64,000 nt of DNA from Planomicrobium okeanokoites (GCF_003428875.1 NZ_QQRS01000003.1:124001-188000), one strand, 5' to 3'; positions 24,503 through 33,377 are shown, counted from the first letter of the stretch. Program-made: numbers and translations. Notes: a model not told the origin generated them from the sequence alone.

Positions 24503-24643
24503 AAAAGCTGGTGGCGATTCCGTTCCGATGGAAAATTCGACAGCATCCACCTGGTGCTGCGGAAAACGGAGTTGGATTATTATGATTTTAAGAGAGAAGA
24601 CTGGATTGAATTGACGCGGGAGATTATCGGGGTTCATAAATGA
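24503..24643 (+). pseudogene. Duplicated 3' fragment of the gene at 35781-36236
   Basis: It encodes KSWWRFRSDGKFDSIHLVLR and so on to GVHK, nearly identical to the last 46 residues of the protein at 35781. The 5' two-thirds of the gene is missing and there is no start. The similarity extends beyond the stop codon through the terminator and into the GCGGATAAA repeats. Confidence 0.85.
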
Positions 24644-24688
24644 TTGTTGGCAATGAAATTTTCATCTGAAAATAAAAGATGTGTCAGA

Positions 24689-24717
24689 AAAACGCTTCCT
24701 CCGGGAGCGTTTTTTCG
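24689..24717 (+). terminator. Terminator in the duplicated segment
   Basis: AAACGCTTCC pairs with GGGAGCGTTT, followed by a T-run. It is the counterpart of 36281-36309. Confidence 0.65.
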
Positions 24718-24751
24718 ATTTATTATGGGGAGTTGAAGGCTGGCGCGGATA

Positions 24752-24823
24752 AACGGGCGCTAGCCGCGGATAAATGACTCCTAGCCGCGGATAAAAACGG
24801 CCTAGGCGCGGATAAACATCTTT
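24752..24823. repeat. GCGGATAAA tandem repeats (cluster 1)
   Basis: Four units of GGCGCGGATAAA or AGCCGCGGATAAA recur about every 20 bp with variable bases between. The same family occurs at 36336, 38669 and 44134. Confidence 0.75.
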
Positions 24824-24875
24824 TAAGCACATAAAATGGAATCGTAGCTCTAAAAAAGCCATCTTTGAACGGATT

Positions 24876-25430
24876 TTAAGCCTGAAACTCCGATAAAGTT
24901 TTATCTTTTTTCAGAATTGAAAACCCGCTCCAGGCGAATAGGGCAGAGGCGATATAGAAAATGCTCGATATCGTGAAGAAGTCCACTAAATAGCCGGTGC
25001 CGATGATCGCTGCGGCTGCGGCAATTGACGTCCAAATGTGGTAATTGCCGATTTCTTTTCCTGCTGTTTCTTTTACGACATGCCTGGCCAGCACGGTTTT
25101 TTCGGAATTTTTTTGGACTGCGCCAAGCACACCCATAAGGATTTGCAGAATATAGACATGCCAAATTTCATTAGCCAGGGGAAAAACGAGCAATATTAGC
25201 GCCATTCCCCAGGAATAGATGCTGAGCAGCAATTGATCGCCTGCTTTATCCGCGATTTTGCCGATGATTGGGTAACAAATTGCAGCAGTGAGTGCAAACA
25301 GCCCATATGCCCAGCCAAACTGGGAATAGGAATTTCCGACGTTTCTGAGCATCAGGATATAAAAAGGAAAAATCATGCTAGAGGCCATGCCGATGGTTCC
25401 CTGATAGACTATGAATCGTTTATAGTTCAT
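24876..25430 (-). CDS. Half-size MFS-type membrane protein
   Basis: A 184-residue protein with six predicted membrane helices that resembles one half of a major-facilitator transporter (YPIIGKIADKAGDQLLLSIY is the typical loop between helices 2 and 3). Full MFS proteins have twelve helices, so this is either a truncated gene or a half-transporter that dimerises. Its ATG overlaps the stop codon of the upstream FAD oxidase (ATGA), so it is translationally coupled to it. No frameshifted second half is visible downstream; the 3' side is the duplicated debris at 24.5-24.8 kb. Confidence 0.65.
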   Translation of the reverse strand: MNYKRFIVYQGTIGMASSMIFPFYILMLRNVGNSYSQFGWAYGLFALTAAICYPIIGKIADKAGDQLLLSIYSWGMALILLVFPLANEIWHVYILQILMGVLGAVQKNSEKTVLARHVVKETAGKEIGNYHIWTSIAAAAAIIGTGYLVDFFTISSIFYIASALFAWSGFSILKKDKTLSEFQA

Positions 25431-26857
25431 TGCTTGTACTCCTCATAAAAGATATTCATAAACCGCCCGCTCGGATCATATTCTTCTTTCAAATCGAAAA
25501 ACTCGCGTGTCCTTGGATAGGCTTCTGCCATTTGTTCTTTAGTGGGGTAGCCAAAATAAGGCAGGTAATAGCTTCCTCCATAGTCGAGCGTCACATCAAT
25601 CATGTTGCGGACGACCCTTCCGGTGTCTTCAATGCTCTTTGCGTCCGTTCCCTGATTGATCAGGAGGACCAGCGAGAACATATCTTCCTTCGCATAAGAC
25701 AGCACCGCTTTTTCATTTTTTTCAACATAACGGATGGTGATATTCAATAAATTAAAATCTTCTTCATCGATCAACGTTTCTCTTAAGTCATCGATATACG
25801 CTTCAAAATTTTTCACCGGAACAAAATATTCCTGCAGGACTTCCGTGTTTTCGGGATGGCTGTATTCCATGAATTCGGAATCCGACCGCATGACGTTATT
25901 TCGCGAAATCACTTTTCCATCAATCGAAGCGGAATAGGTTTTCTGGGTGTTCCAGAAAGTCCTCTTCCCTTGCTCATTCAGTCGGGCGAGTCCAAGGAAA
26001 AATTTTGGAACAGCAATCAACGTCTCCTCCCTTAATTTCTGGGGATCCATGGGAACGCCTTTCGGCTCCATTGCCTGATAATTGATGACATACATCTCTT
26101 TTAAATATGAGTCAGGGGATAAGGAAATTCGCGCCAAATGCATTTTTACACTATCGTCTGCTATTACATTCTCATTAAAATAATCACTGTAATCGTCATA
26201 CTGAAGCTGTTCAGAATGTATTTCATACATTTCATCGTCCGTCAGCCTCAACGTTACATCCAGGATGATGCCGAATAAACCATAGCCTCCTACAACCGCT
26301 TGGAACAGTTCAGTGTTCTGCTCCGGACTGAGCGTCAGAATCTCCCCATTTGCATCAAGCAAGCGCAATGATTCAACAGTATCAATCAGGCTGCCGTGCC
26401 GGATATCGAGGCCATGCGCATTGACGCTTAAAGAGCCGCCGATGGTAAAAATATTCTGGGACTGGCTGACTTTTAATGCCAGTCCATATGGATTGATATA
26501 GTCCTGGATGTCTCTCCAGGTCGCTCCGCTTTGGACCGTAATGGTTTTCTCCTCGGCATCGAATGCCAAAATCTTGTTATACGGCTTCATATCAAGAAGG
26601 ATGCCGTCCGGATACTCTGTATGTCCGCCTTGGCTGTGCTGCATGCCGGCAATGGCTATCGGATCTTCTTCCGAATTGGCATCGAGGACTACTTGCTGAA
26701 TTTCGGCCGTACTGTCTGTCGTTTTTATCGCTTTCATTTTTACTGGCAGCAAGCGGTTTCGGTCTTCTGTTATAGGTTCAGCCCTTTGATCGATAAAATA
26801 ATGGAGCGACACGAATAAGAGAGTGACGTAAACAAGGAGCATCAAATAGCGTTTCAT
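25427..26857 (-). CDS. Membrane-anchored FAD-binding oxidoreductase
   Basis: A 476-residue protein. An N-terminal membrane helix (MKRYLMLLVYVTLLFVSLHY) is followed by an FAD_binding_4 (PCMH-type) domain: PIAIAGMQHSQGGH, ILLDMKPYNKI, VQSGATWRDIQDYI and GGSLSVNAHGLDIRHGSLID. The C-terminal part (EEYDPSGRFMNIFYEEY) resembles aldonolactone/L-gulonolactone oxidase-type enzymes. The helix suggests that the flavin domain sits outside the membrane or on its surface, which is unusual for the family. A GTG at 26872 is an alternative start; AAGGAG lies 14 bp before the ATG at 26857 and directly before the GTG, so the start is uncertain. Its stop overlaps the start of the half-MFS gene. Confidence 0.75.
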   Translation of the reverse strand: MKRYLMLLVYVTLLFVSLHYFIDQRAEPITEDRNRLLPVKMKAIKTTDSTAEIQQVVLDANSEEDPIAIAGMQHSQGGHTEYPDGILLDMKPYNKILAFDAEEKTITVQSGATWRDIQDYINPYGLALKVSQSQNIFTIGGSLSVNAHGLDIRHGSLIDTVESLRLLDANGEILTLSPEQNTELFQAVVGGYGLFGIILDVTLRLTDDEMYEIHSEQLQYDDYSDYFNENVIADDSVKMHLARISLSPDSYLKEMYVINYQAMEPKGVPMDPQKLREETLIAVPKFFLGLARLNEQGKRTFWNTQKTYSASIDGKVISRNNVMRSDSEFMEYSHPENTEVLQEYFVPVKNFEAYIDDLRETLIDEEDFNLLNITIRYVEKNEKAVLSYAKEDMFSLVLLINQGTDAKSIEDTGRVVRNMIDVTLDYGGSYYLPYFGYPTKEQMAEAYPRTREFFDLKEEYDPSGRFMNIFYEEYKQ

Positions 26858-26977
26858 AATGGTTTCACTCACTCCTTTTAGTTGCCGGCCTTATGCTGCT
26901 TTTGACTTTACATTAACAAAGCTTTCTGATAATTACTATAATATTCATAATTATATAGTTTCTATTCAAACTGCAAA

Positions 26978-27013
26978 AAGCGGCAGGTGCTGAAATGTAA
27001 GCACCTGCCGCTT
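26978..27013 (-). terminator. Terminator of the carrier-protein/MBOAT operon
   Basis: The perfect 13-bp stem AAGCGGCAGGTGC/GCACCTGCCGCTT is followed on the minus strand by TTTTT. It lies 125 bp beyond the SGNH gene. Confidence 0.8.
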
Positions 27014-27137
27014 GTAATAATACAAATTTTTCCTTCTATTATTAGTTTTCAGCAGGATTGGCTGTAGTTGCTTAACCATTCCCGTTAGATAAATAGACTA
27101 CTCCTTAAGTTTAAGTTAAAGAATAATCTGCACTCGC

Positions 27138-28043
27138 TCAAAAATACCCTAATTTCTTAAGCTCCTCATATACAATCCAGGAATATTTTTTTCGCCCTGC
27201 ACTGTTCAGGTGATCAGAATCGTGGAAATACTTTTTATGGTCAGCGAAGCGAGGATCGTTCATGTAATTTAAGAAAGGTACATCTGTTTCAAGGGTGTTT
27301 AAGTGTTGAAAAACCAGTCGGTCCATCGTTTTTTCATCGAAATGTTCCTGGTAGGTTCTGTGGACAGGCTCTATGGTCAGCACGACTTGGTAGCCTTGTT
27401 CTTTACAATAATCGAGAATTTCCTCCAGCTGCTTTAAATTCTCTTCAATGGAATTTTCTGCTACAGCTTTTTGGTATTGCTCTTCGACGTGGGCAGATTT
27501 TCGCTCGACGTAGTTTTTTCCGTCATTTGCCCAGGATTGATGGGACTGCCATTTTACATTTTTCCACTTGCCTGAGAGTGCAGACAGAAAGCTTTCACTG
27601 TTTGTCGCGGGTGCGTACAAATAGCTGTAATAATCCAGCAGTCGGAACGGCTCTATTTCGGAACGGTCCAAAATCTCATAATACTTGCCGACGCTCTGGT
27701 CTTCGAAGCTTACAAAAGTCATTTGGGAGATGGACATGATGACGACTCCGTCAGACTTAAGGTATTTGCCGTACTCTTTCAGCAATTTGAAGTCGTATTG
27801 AATCGACTGGGCAGGCAGCGCGAGATCCAGATGGGACATGCCCGTCGGTTTGAAATAATACCCATACATGGAATGGGAGGCACCCAGGTTGATGATGTCC
27901 ACGGGATGAGGATTCTCCTTGAAGGCAACGATGTCGTCATTGATGTTGTAACTCCGGGACTGCTTCACGAAACTGTTGAACGGCAAAAAAAGCAGTAAAG
28001 CCAATGTCATGATAATGGTTAACTTAATGAATAAACGGCCCAT
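27138..28043 (-). CDS. SGNH-fold, DltD/AlgJ-like exported protein
   Basis: A 301-residue protein with an N-terminal membrane anchor (about residues 4-22). The rest lies outside the cell. VDIINLGASHSMYGYYF holds the nucleophile Ser of an SGNH esterase/acyltransferase, and HDSDHLNSAGRKKY holds the Asp-x-x-His of the triad. Such proteins (DltD, AlgJ, PatB types) work with an MBOAT protein to move acyl groups onto cell-surface polymers. It is the last gene of the operon. The frame is open to 28103, but the ATG at 28043 has GAAAGGA 6 bp upstream and begins at the signal sequence. Confidence 0.8.
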   Translation of the reverse strand: MGRLFIKLTIIMTLALLLFLPFNSFVKQSRSYNINDDIVAFKENPHPVDIINLGASHSMYGYYFKPTGMSHLDLALPAQSIQYDFKLLKEYGKYLKSDGVVIMSISQMTFVSFEDQSVGKYYEILDRSEIEPFRLLDYYSYLYAPATNSESFLSALSGKWKNVKWQSHQSWANDGKNYVERKSAHVEEQYQKAVAENSIEENLKQLEEILDYCKEQGYQVVLTIEPVHRTYQEHFDEKTMDRLVFQHLNTLETDVPFLNYMNDPRFADHKKYFHDSDHLNSAGRKKYSWIVYEELKKLGYF

Positions 28044-28127
28044 AGCAAATCCTTTCGATCCTGTACTTCTTTTAATAAAATAATTGGCAGGCTTGAAAAC
28101 CATGCGCCCGCGATGCGGGTTTTCTGT

Positions 28128-29579
28128 TCAAAACCCGCCATAAACGAATCCGCGGCCCGAGGCACCGAATACGAGAACGGAGAGGACAATCAGAATATAT
28201 ACGGCATAGCGGGTGAATGCCGGACGTTGTGATAGCCAGCTCCAGGTGGAAGTGTTTTTCCGTTCGATATAATGGAACAATTGGACAATGATAAAGAAGA
28301 AACTGAAAATCACTAAATCCAGCAATGAAAACAATTCAAGTGCCTGAATGAGGCCTGCGGGGTTCCATGCGCTTGGCGTCAGGAAAAGCTTCGCATGATG
28401 AAAGGCATCGGCGACAGAACCCGAGCGGAAAAATACTCTGGAAAAGCAGACCAGCAGGAAGGTAACGGCGATTTTCATCCAGGTATGCAGTGCTGGCAGC
28501 CTGTCCAGTCGTGTAAAAGCTGCCATTTTAGCGCGTGTGTGCTTCGTATGGTCGCCAAAAACGCGGTAAATCCCGTGTATCAGCCCCCATAACACAAAAC
28601 TCCAGGCAGCTCCGTGCCAAATGCCGCTTATCAAAAAAGTGATGATAATGACCAGGTAGATTTCACTTCTTTTCTTTTTCCCTTTTGCCAACGGTACAAA
28701 GATATAATCGCGGAGCCAGGTGGAAAGCGTGATATGCCATCTGCTCCAGAAATCCGCGATCGAGACGGCAAAATGCGGCTGCTTGAAGTTCTCCGTTAAT
28801 CTGATTCCCAACATTCTGGCACAACCGATGGCAATGTCACTGAGTGCAGAAAAATCGGCGTATAATTGGATGGAAAACAGGATGGTCGCCAGAACGATTT
28901 GTGAACCGGTCGGATCCGGACTATCGTAAACACTCGCTACGATCGGCGCGAGCCGGTCAGCAATCAGTGTCTTCTTGAAAAATCCCCAGGCGATCCGCTT
29001 CATGCCGTAGCTTATATTTTCAACCTGTAAAGTCTGTTCCACTTTGAACTGTGGAAGCAGCTTCTTCGCGCGTTCGATCGGTCCCGCCACCAATTGCGGA
29101 AAAAAGGCGAAATAGATCGAGAAATAGCCGAAATGCCGTTCAGCCTTCTGTTTGCCGCGGGAGATGTCCACCAAATAACTTACGGCTTGAAATGTGTAAA
29201 ATGAAATGGCTAATGGCAGAATAAGTTCCTGGTAGGGCAGGGCGTAATGCCAGCCCATATATCCGGAAAGTGCACGGATGGAGTCATTGACGAAATTGAA
29301 ATATTTAAACCACCCGAGAAAGAACAGCAGGACGCATATGCCCGCCAGCATGACTCGTTTCTTCTGTTTTTTTGTTTCCTGTTTTTCGATGGCAATGCCG
29401 GTGAAATAGGAAAAAACTGTGCTGATCAGCAGCAGCAGCACGAAATAGCCGCTCAAGCTGGCATAGAAACTGTAGCTTGCGACCAGCAAAAGCATCCAAC
29501 GGAAGCGGTGGGGGATTAAATAATACATAAAAACGACTGCTGTGAAAAATATGAGGAACTCAATTGATATAAACGTCAT
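28128..29579 (-). CDS. MBOAT-family acyltransferase (DltB/AlgI-like)
   Basis: A 483-residue integral membrane protein with about eleven helices. FPQLVAGPIERAKKLLPQF, DFWSRWHITLSTWLRDYIF and SGIWHGAAWSFVLWGLIHG are the MBOAT signatures, and the last includes the catalytic His. Members take an acyl group from a cytoplasmic carrier (protein or CoA) and pass it across the membrane to a surface polymer. Here the carrier is probably the small protein encoded first in the operon. It lies 96 bp after the adenylating-enzyme gene and 84 bp before the SGNH gene. Confidence 0.88.
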   Translation of the reverse strand: MTFISIEFLIFFTAVVFMYYLIPHRFRWMLLLVASYSFYASLSGYFVLLLLISTVFSYFTGIAIEKQETKKQKKRVMLAGICVLLFFLGWFKYFNFVNDSIRALSGYMGWHYALPYQELILPLAISFYTFQAVSYLVDISRGKQKAERHFGYFSIYFAFFPQLVAGPIERAKKLLPQFKVEQTLQVENISYGMKRIAWGFFKKTLIADRLAPIVASVYDSPDPTGSQIVLATILFSIQLYADFSALSDIAIGCARMLGIRLTENFKQPHFAVSIADFWSRWHITLSTWLRDYIFVPLAKGKKKRSEIYLVIIITFLISGIWHGAAWSFVLWGLIHGIYRVFGDHTKHTRAKMAAFTRLDRLPALHTWMKIAVTFLLVCFSRVFFRSGSVADAFHHAKLFLTPSAWNPAGLIQALELFSLLDLVIFSFFFIIVQLFHYIERKNTSTWSWLSQRPAFTRYAVYILIVLSVLVFGASGRGFVYGGF

Positions 29580-29675
29580 CCGATCACCTGATAAAAAATA
29601 AACTCAAGATCTTTTATGAAAAGAAGTGTTGCCGCATATGATACACTGCCGGTTACCAGTTCGACTGATTATAGA

Positions 29676-31070
29676 TCAACCATACAGAGGTAACTCGGAG
29701 TAGAGTATTTTTCCAAAATGGTTTCGCGGAATATCCTTGATTCTCATTACCTTGAAGCCTTTTAAGTTTAATTTTTCCTTGATTATTTTTTTTATCTGTA
29801 CATCATCATCCTGTAATGTGTAAACATGCATCCGGTCATCAGTCCCGGCACAGACACAATCATGGCCCTGCTCATTCAAGATGCCTTCCACTTCATCGAG
29901 GCTGATACGGCTTCCAGCGACTTTAATGATTCGTTTGGTTCGGCCGGTTATAAAGAAATAACCATCCTCATCAAAGTATGCCAGGTCACCTGTATGCAGG
30001 AGACCGCCATTCTCATCTTTTTTTGAAAGATCGGCTGATGACTCCGCATAGCCCAATGAAACGTTTGGTCCTTGATAGATCAATTCACCGCTTACATTAG
30101 GCGCGGTAATATTGTTGCCGTCCGCGTCTTGCAGCATCAGTTCTCCTCCGGGTATGGCGATGCCGATACTTCCGGCTTTATCAAAGTTTTTTTCGTAAGG
30201 CAGGTAGCTCATCCGGGCCGTTGCTTCCGTTTGGCCGTACATGGTGAAAAATTGGATGCCTTTTTGATGGCAGACTTCCGCGAATTTAGACGACAGGTTC
30301 GAATTCAGTTTACCTCCTGCCTGAGTCAGTTTCTTTAAACTTGGAAGGTCGAACTGTTCGAACTTCAGTTTATCGAGCATTTCATATATAAAGGGGACAC
30401 CTCCGAAAGTAGTTGCCCCCTGCTCTTTGCATAAATCCCAAAACTCTTTTTTTAAGATAGATGCATCCGTAATAATAATCGTCGCCCCGCTTATGAAGTG
30501 GCTATTGATGATTGAAAGACCGTAGGAATAATTCATCGGAAGCGTGGTGATCGGTTTATCGTCAGCCGATATGTCCAGGTATTCCTTTATGGATTCAGCA
30601 TTTCCAAAGATATTTTCATAACTTAAGCGGACAAATTTGGGGCTGCCGGTACTTCCTGAGGTCGTTAAAAGGAGCGCAAGCTGGTCATCAAGATCATGTT
30701 GATAAAATGTGGGACTCTCAAACAAAGTGTAAGCTCCATATGTAAAAGAAGGCTCCATCGTTTTTTCCAGGCCTTGATGTTCGCTGCTCGCCCATATATA
30801 TGCCGGCTTATAAAGGTCGATCAGTTTCTGAAGTCGATCGGGCTGGATGGATGCATCCAAAAGGACAGGTACGACATGTCCTCTCATAAAGCCTACGTAT
30901 CCGAATAAAGATTCTTTATTATTTGAACATAAACAAAAAACGAGCGTTCTTTCACCTGCTTTACTGCCGATAGCATCAGCAATTTCCACCATTTCAGCGT
31001 AGGAATATTCCCGCTCAGCATATACTGCGGGGCGGCTGCCAAACTCCTCAAGTTTTTTGAAATTATTCAT
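29676..31070 (-). CDS. AMP-binding (ANL) adenylating enzyme
   Basis: A 464-residue cytoplasmic enzyme of the acyl-adenylate family. Motifs in order: LLLTTSGSTGSPKFVRLSY (P-loop, about residue 132), MYGQTEATARMSYLP (adenine pocket), LLHTGDLAYFDEDGYFFITG and GRTKRIIKVAGSRIS (hinge and C-terminal domain). It should activate a carboxylic acid with ATP and load it onto the carrier protein whose gene overlaps its start by 8 bp. The acid is not evident: the sequence resembles acyl/aryl ligases as much as DltA, so D-alanine should not be assumed. Confidence 0.85.
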   Translation of the reverse strand: MNNFKKLEEFGSRPAVYAEREYSYAEMVEIADAIGSKAGERTLVFCLCSNNKESLFGYVGFMRGHVVPVLLDASIQPDRLQKLIDLYKPAYIWASSEHQGLEKTMEPSFTYGAYTLFESPTFYQHDLDDQLALLLTTSGSTGSPKFVRLSYENIFGNAESIKEYLDISADDKPITTLPMNYSYGLSIINSHFISGATIIITDASILKKEFWDLCKEQGATTFGGVPFIYEMLDKLKFEQFDLPSLKKLTQAGGKLNSNLSSKFAEVCHQKGIQFFTMYGQTEATARMSYLPYEKNFDKAGSIGIAIPGGELMLQDADGNNITAPNVSGELIYQGPNVSLGYAESSADLSKKDENGGLLHTGDLAYFDEDGYFFITGRTKRIIKVAGSRISLDEVEGILNEQGHDCVCAGTDDRMHVYTLQDDDVQIKKIIKEKLNLKGFKVMRIKDIPRNHFGKILYSELPLYG

Positions 31071-31320
31071 TGACGAAATCTACTCCGAGTCGGTCCAATA
31101 GCGCCATTCCAGACTTATACGAATCAAACTCTGACATCCATTCGGAATCCAATGAAACATCAAAGACATCCTCCATCGTTGAAATGAGGATCATATGTCC
31201 AAGTGAATCCCATTCGCTTGTTTCCCCTAATGCTAAATCTTCGCTTACCTCGTCTTCTTCCAATTCCAGCGCATCCATAAACGCATTTCTATATTTTTCG
31301 ATATTTTTCATCGTTAACAC
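31063..31320 (-). CDS. Acyl/peptidyl carrier protein
   Basis: An 85-residue acidic helical protein. SEWDSLGHM carries the Asp-Ser-Leu motif whose Ser is modified with 4'-phosphopantetheine. It is first in the operon and its 3' end overlaps the adenylating-enzyme start by 8 bp, so the two are translated together. Its role would be to hold the activated acyl group for the MBOAT protein. Upstream lies a sigma-A promoter with a Fur-type operator. Confidence 0.85.
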   Translation of the reverse strand: MLTMKNIEKYRNAFMDALELEEDEVSEDLALGETSEWDSLGHMILISTMEDVFDVSLDSEWMSEFDSYKSGMALLDRLGVDFVNE

Positions 31321-31407
31321 CCTTTCACTGCCAGTTTCTTTTTCAAGTTCCCTATATGATGCATTTCCATTATCTTTCTTGTTTGAACGAAACTTTAATG
31401 CTCTAAT

Positions 31408-31428
31408 TGAAAATGATTATCATAATCA
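31408..31428 (-). promoter_or_regulatory. Fur box
   Basis: GAAAATGATTATCATAATC lies at the centre of a near-perfect match to the Bacillus-type 7-1-7 Fur operator (TGATAAT-N-ATTATCA; one mismatch). It begins directly downstream of the -10 element of the carrier-protein operon, so bound Fur-Fe(II) would block initiation. Confidence 0.75.
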
Positions 31429-31456
31429 ATTATATGGGTGTGATAAGAAAAGTCAA
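31429..31456 (-). promoter_or_regulatory. Sigma-A promoter of the carrier-protein/MBOAT operon
   Basis: On the minus strand, TTGACT (31451-31456) and the perfect TATAAT (31429-31434) are separated by 16 bp. This is one of the best promoters in the window and points at the carrier-protein gene. Confidence 0.8.
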
Positions 31457-31716
31457 TATCGTATTGAAAATCAATTTTATACTCAGGAATAGATTCGATA
31501 CTTTAACCTGCAGGGGTTTTGTCATCAATAGAACTAGATGCGAATTATGGATTGCCTGATTTGAAAGCGGGTTAATGTATTTTATTGGTGGACTAAAACA
31601 GATTTTAAATACGTCTGATCATAGCAGCTGTGAAAGGGCTTATTGCTGACAGCGCTTATACATCAGCGGCTGAAGGATTTGTAGCGCAGATGGAATTTCA
31701 GGGGGAGTGAATACTG
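31457..31716. other. Intergenic region, possible gene debris
   Basis: No intact gene. A frame ending at 31710 (VKGLIADSAYTSAAEGFVAQ) resembles the C-terminus of an acetyltransferase but has no start. Confidence 0.3.
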
Positions 31717-31717
31717 A

Positions 31718-31762
31718 AAAAGCGTATGCGATTTCCCGGAAGGAGACCGCATACGCTTTTGG
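31718..31762 (-). terminator. Terminator of the SDR gene
   Basis: The perfect stem AAAAGCGTATGCG/CGCATACGCTTTT (13 bp) ends in a T-run on both strands. It lies just beyond the SDR stop codon. Confidence 0.8.
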
Positions 31763-31793
31763 GGTTAGGTTAAACAGTTTCACTTTGAACGCA

Positions 31794-32693
31794 TTATTTG
31801 CTGAAGTTAAAAGTTACGCCGGTAAGCTCCTCTGAAACTTCCCAAAGTTTCTGGCGGAGGGCTTCATCCTTCACGGCCGGATCAGGTTCCTCCAAAGCCG
31901 GGTAGCCCCTCCGGTTGCCTTTGCCATCCGGGCCGATGTATTCGCCGCCTTTTATGGCGGAGTCCGTTGCGGCATAGACTGTAGGCAGTGCTCCCATTGT
32001 GGCCGGCTGCAGGTAGCGGTGCATGAGCCCACTGAAAATTCGAGGCATTTCACGGCCGCCCAGTTTAAAAAGATTGGTTGCAGAAATTCCGGGATGACAA
32101 GCAATGCTGAGCGTCGATAAGCCGTGATGCTTCAATCGGTTATCGAGCTCTGTTGCAAACATCAAATTAGCCAGTTTGCTTTGGCCATAGAACTTCATTC
32201 CTTTATAGCCCTGTGAGCCGTCCAGGTTATCAAAGTCGATGGCGGCTTTGCGGTGTGCCAGACTGCTGAGTGTTACCACCCGTGAATTTTCTGTGCGGAT
32301 AAGAAGAGGAAGGAGCAGGCCGGTCAAGGCGAAATGCCCGAGATGGTTGCTGCCGAACTGCAATTCAAAGCCGTCTTTTGTCTTAGCATATGGAGGCGTC
32401 ATAACGCCGGCATTATTGATCAGCAAGTCCAAAGAATCAAAGCGGCTGATGAACGCTTCTGCAAAAGCATGTACGCTGTCCAAATCGGCCAAGTCGAGGT
32501 TCATGACATCGACAGTTGCCCCGGAATATTCTTCTTTGATTCCCTGTGCAGCTGTATTTCCTTTTTCGATGTCACGGACAGCCAAGATGACCCGTGCACC
32601 TCGCCCGGCGAATATCTTAGCGGTTTCAAGTCCGAGTCCGCTGTTCGCCCCCGTGATGATGGCCGTTTTTCCTGTCATTGTCTGTTGTTCCAT
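31794..32693 (-). CDS. Short-chain dehydrogenase/reductase (retinol-dehydrogenase-like)
   Basis: A 299-residue NAD(P)-dependent oxidoreductase. TAIITGANSGLGLETAKIFA is the cofactor-binding TGxxxGxG motif, LINNAGVM the NNAG motif, and SSLAHR with YGQSKLANLMFA supplies the catalytic Ser and Tyr-x-x-x-Lys. It is closest in style to the WWOX/RDH group of SDRs. The substrate is unknown. It is monocistronic with its own terminator. Confidence 0.88.
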   Translation of the reverse strand: MEQQTMTGKTAIITGANSGLGLETAKIFAGRGARVILAVRDIEKGNTAAQGIKEEYSGATVDVMNLDLADLDSVHAFAEAFISRFDSLDLLINNAGVMTPPYAKTKDGFELQFGSNHLGHFALTGLLLPLLIRTENSRVVTLSSLAHRKAAIDFDNLDGSQGYKGMKFYGQSKLANLMFATELDNRLKHHGLSTLSIACHPGISATNLFKLGGREMPRIFSGLMHRYLQPATMGALPTVYAATDSAIKGGEYIGPDGKGNRRGYPALEEPDPAVKDEALRQKLWEVSEELTGVTFNFSK

Positions 32694-32798
32694 AAGTTCA
32701 GCTCCTGATGTGATCGATTCTTTTTTCTATTGTGCCATTGCGCAATTGCCTAAGCAAGAAAGGGGGATGCCGCCGGCTTCTGCTCACCGTCCCACCGT

Positions 32799-33092
32799 TC
32801 AAGTCGTAGCCTTTTTGTTTTTCAGCTCCAATAAAATAGGCGTGATATTCAGTAATATCGACAGGCTGGTCAACACCCAAAGGGCTGCTGACATGATAGG
32901 TACGACGTCCATCAGAGCCGACCAGTCTTCCGCCTCGATCCAATCGGCCACCATGCCGTAATCGGCGGCGAGTGTCAATGCTGTAAATGATAAGCCCATG
33001 GCCATCGCCAGTCTGTAATCTTTGCCTGCCGCAAACAGGCCGAGATTTATAAAAGTGGCAATTATTGCAATCACCCCGAATATGAACCACAT
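32799..33092 (-). CDS. Small membrane protein, unknown family
   Basis: A 97-residue protein with three predicted membrane segments (about residues 2-22, 29-47 and 64-86) and a basic C-terminus (LELKNKK). AAGGAGG lies 7 bp before the ATG at 33092; the ATG two codons upstream is too close to it. No domain is recognised. Confidence 0.6.
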   Translation of the reverse strand: MWFIFGVIAIIATFINLGLFAAGKDYRLAMAMGLSFTALTLAADYGMVADWIEAEDWSALMDVVPIMSAALWVLTSLSILLNITPILLELKNKKATT

Positions 33093-33377
33093 CGCCATTC
33101 CTCCTTTTTATTAGTAATAAAGACCGACCGGCACGGGAAATAGTTTCCATTCAACTGGCTATTTTTTGAGGGAAGCGAAATGCTAGGAAATAAAAGAATC
33201 GACGATAAAGATGAAAAAATCGACGATAAACCCATGAAAATCGACGATAAAATGAGCAGATTCGAAACTATTCTCAATAATTTTGATAAGACAGTGAAAT
33301 GGGGACTCAGGAAGAGCCTCGGTGCAGGGATTTTTTGTTTTTTATTGTAGTGAAAATTTCTATGAGCGGTTTTCGGG
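33093..33377. other. Intergenic region with short repeats
   Basis: It contains the ATCGACGATAAA repeats (listed separately) and the beginning of the ATGATC repeat tract. No gene was seen. Confidence 0.4.
33195..33254. repeat. ATCGACGATAAA tandem repeats (cluster 1)
   Basis: Three units of AATCGACGATAAA, about 20 bp apart. The same family makes a larger cluster at 56907-57105. Confidence 0.75.

Noticed and set aside
27138-31320. Ordinary dltABCD operon
   Set aside because: The gene order is carrier, ligase, MBOAT, SGNH rather than ligase, MBOAT, carrier, DltD. The ligase is not clearly DltA, and a Fur box controls the operon.
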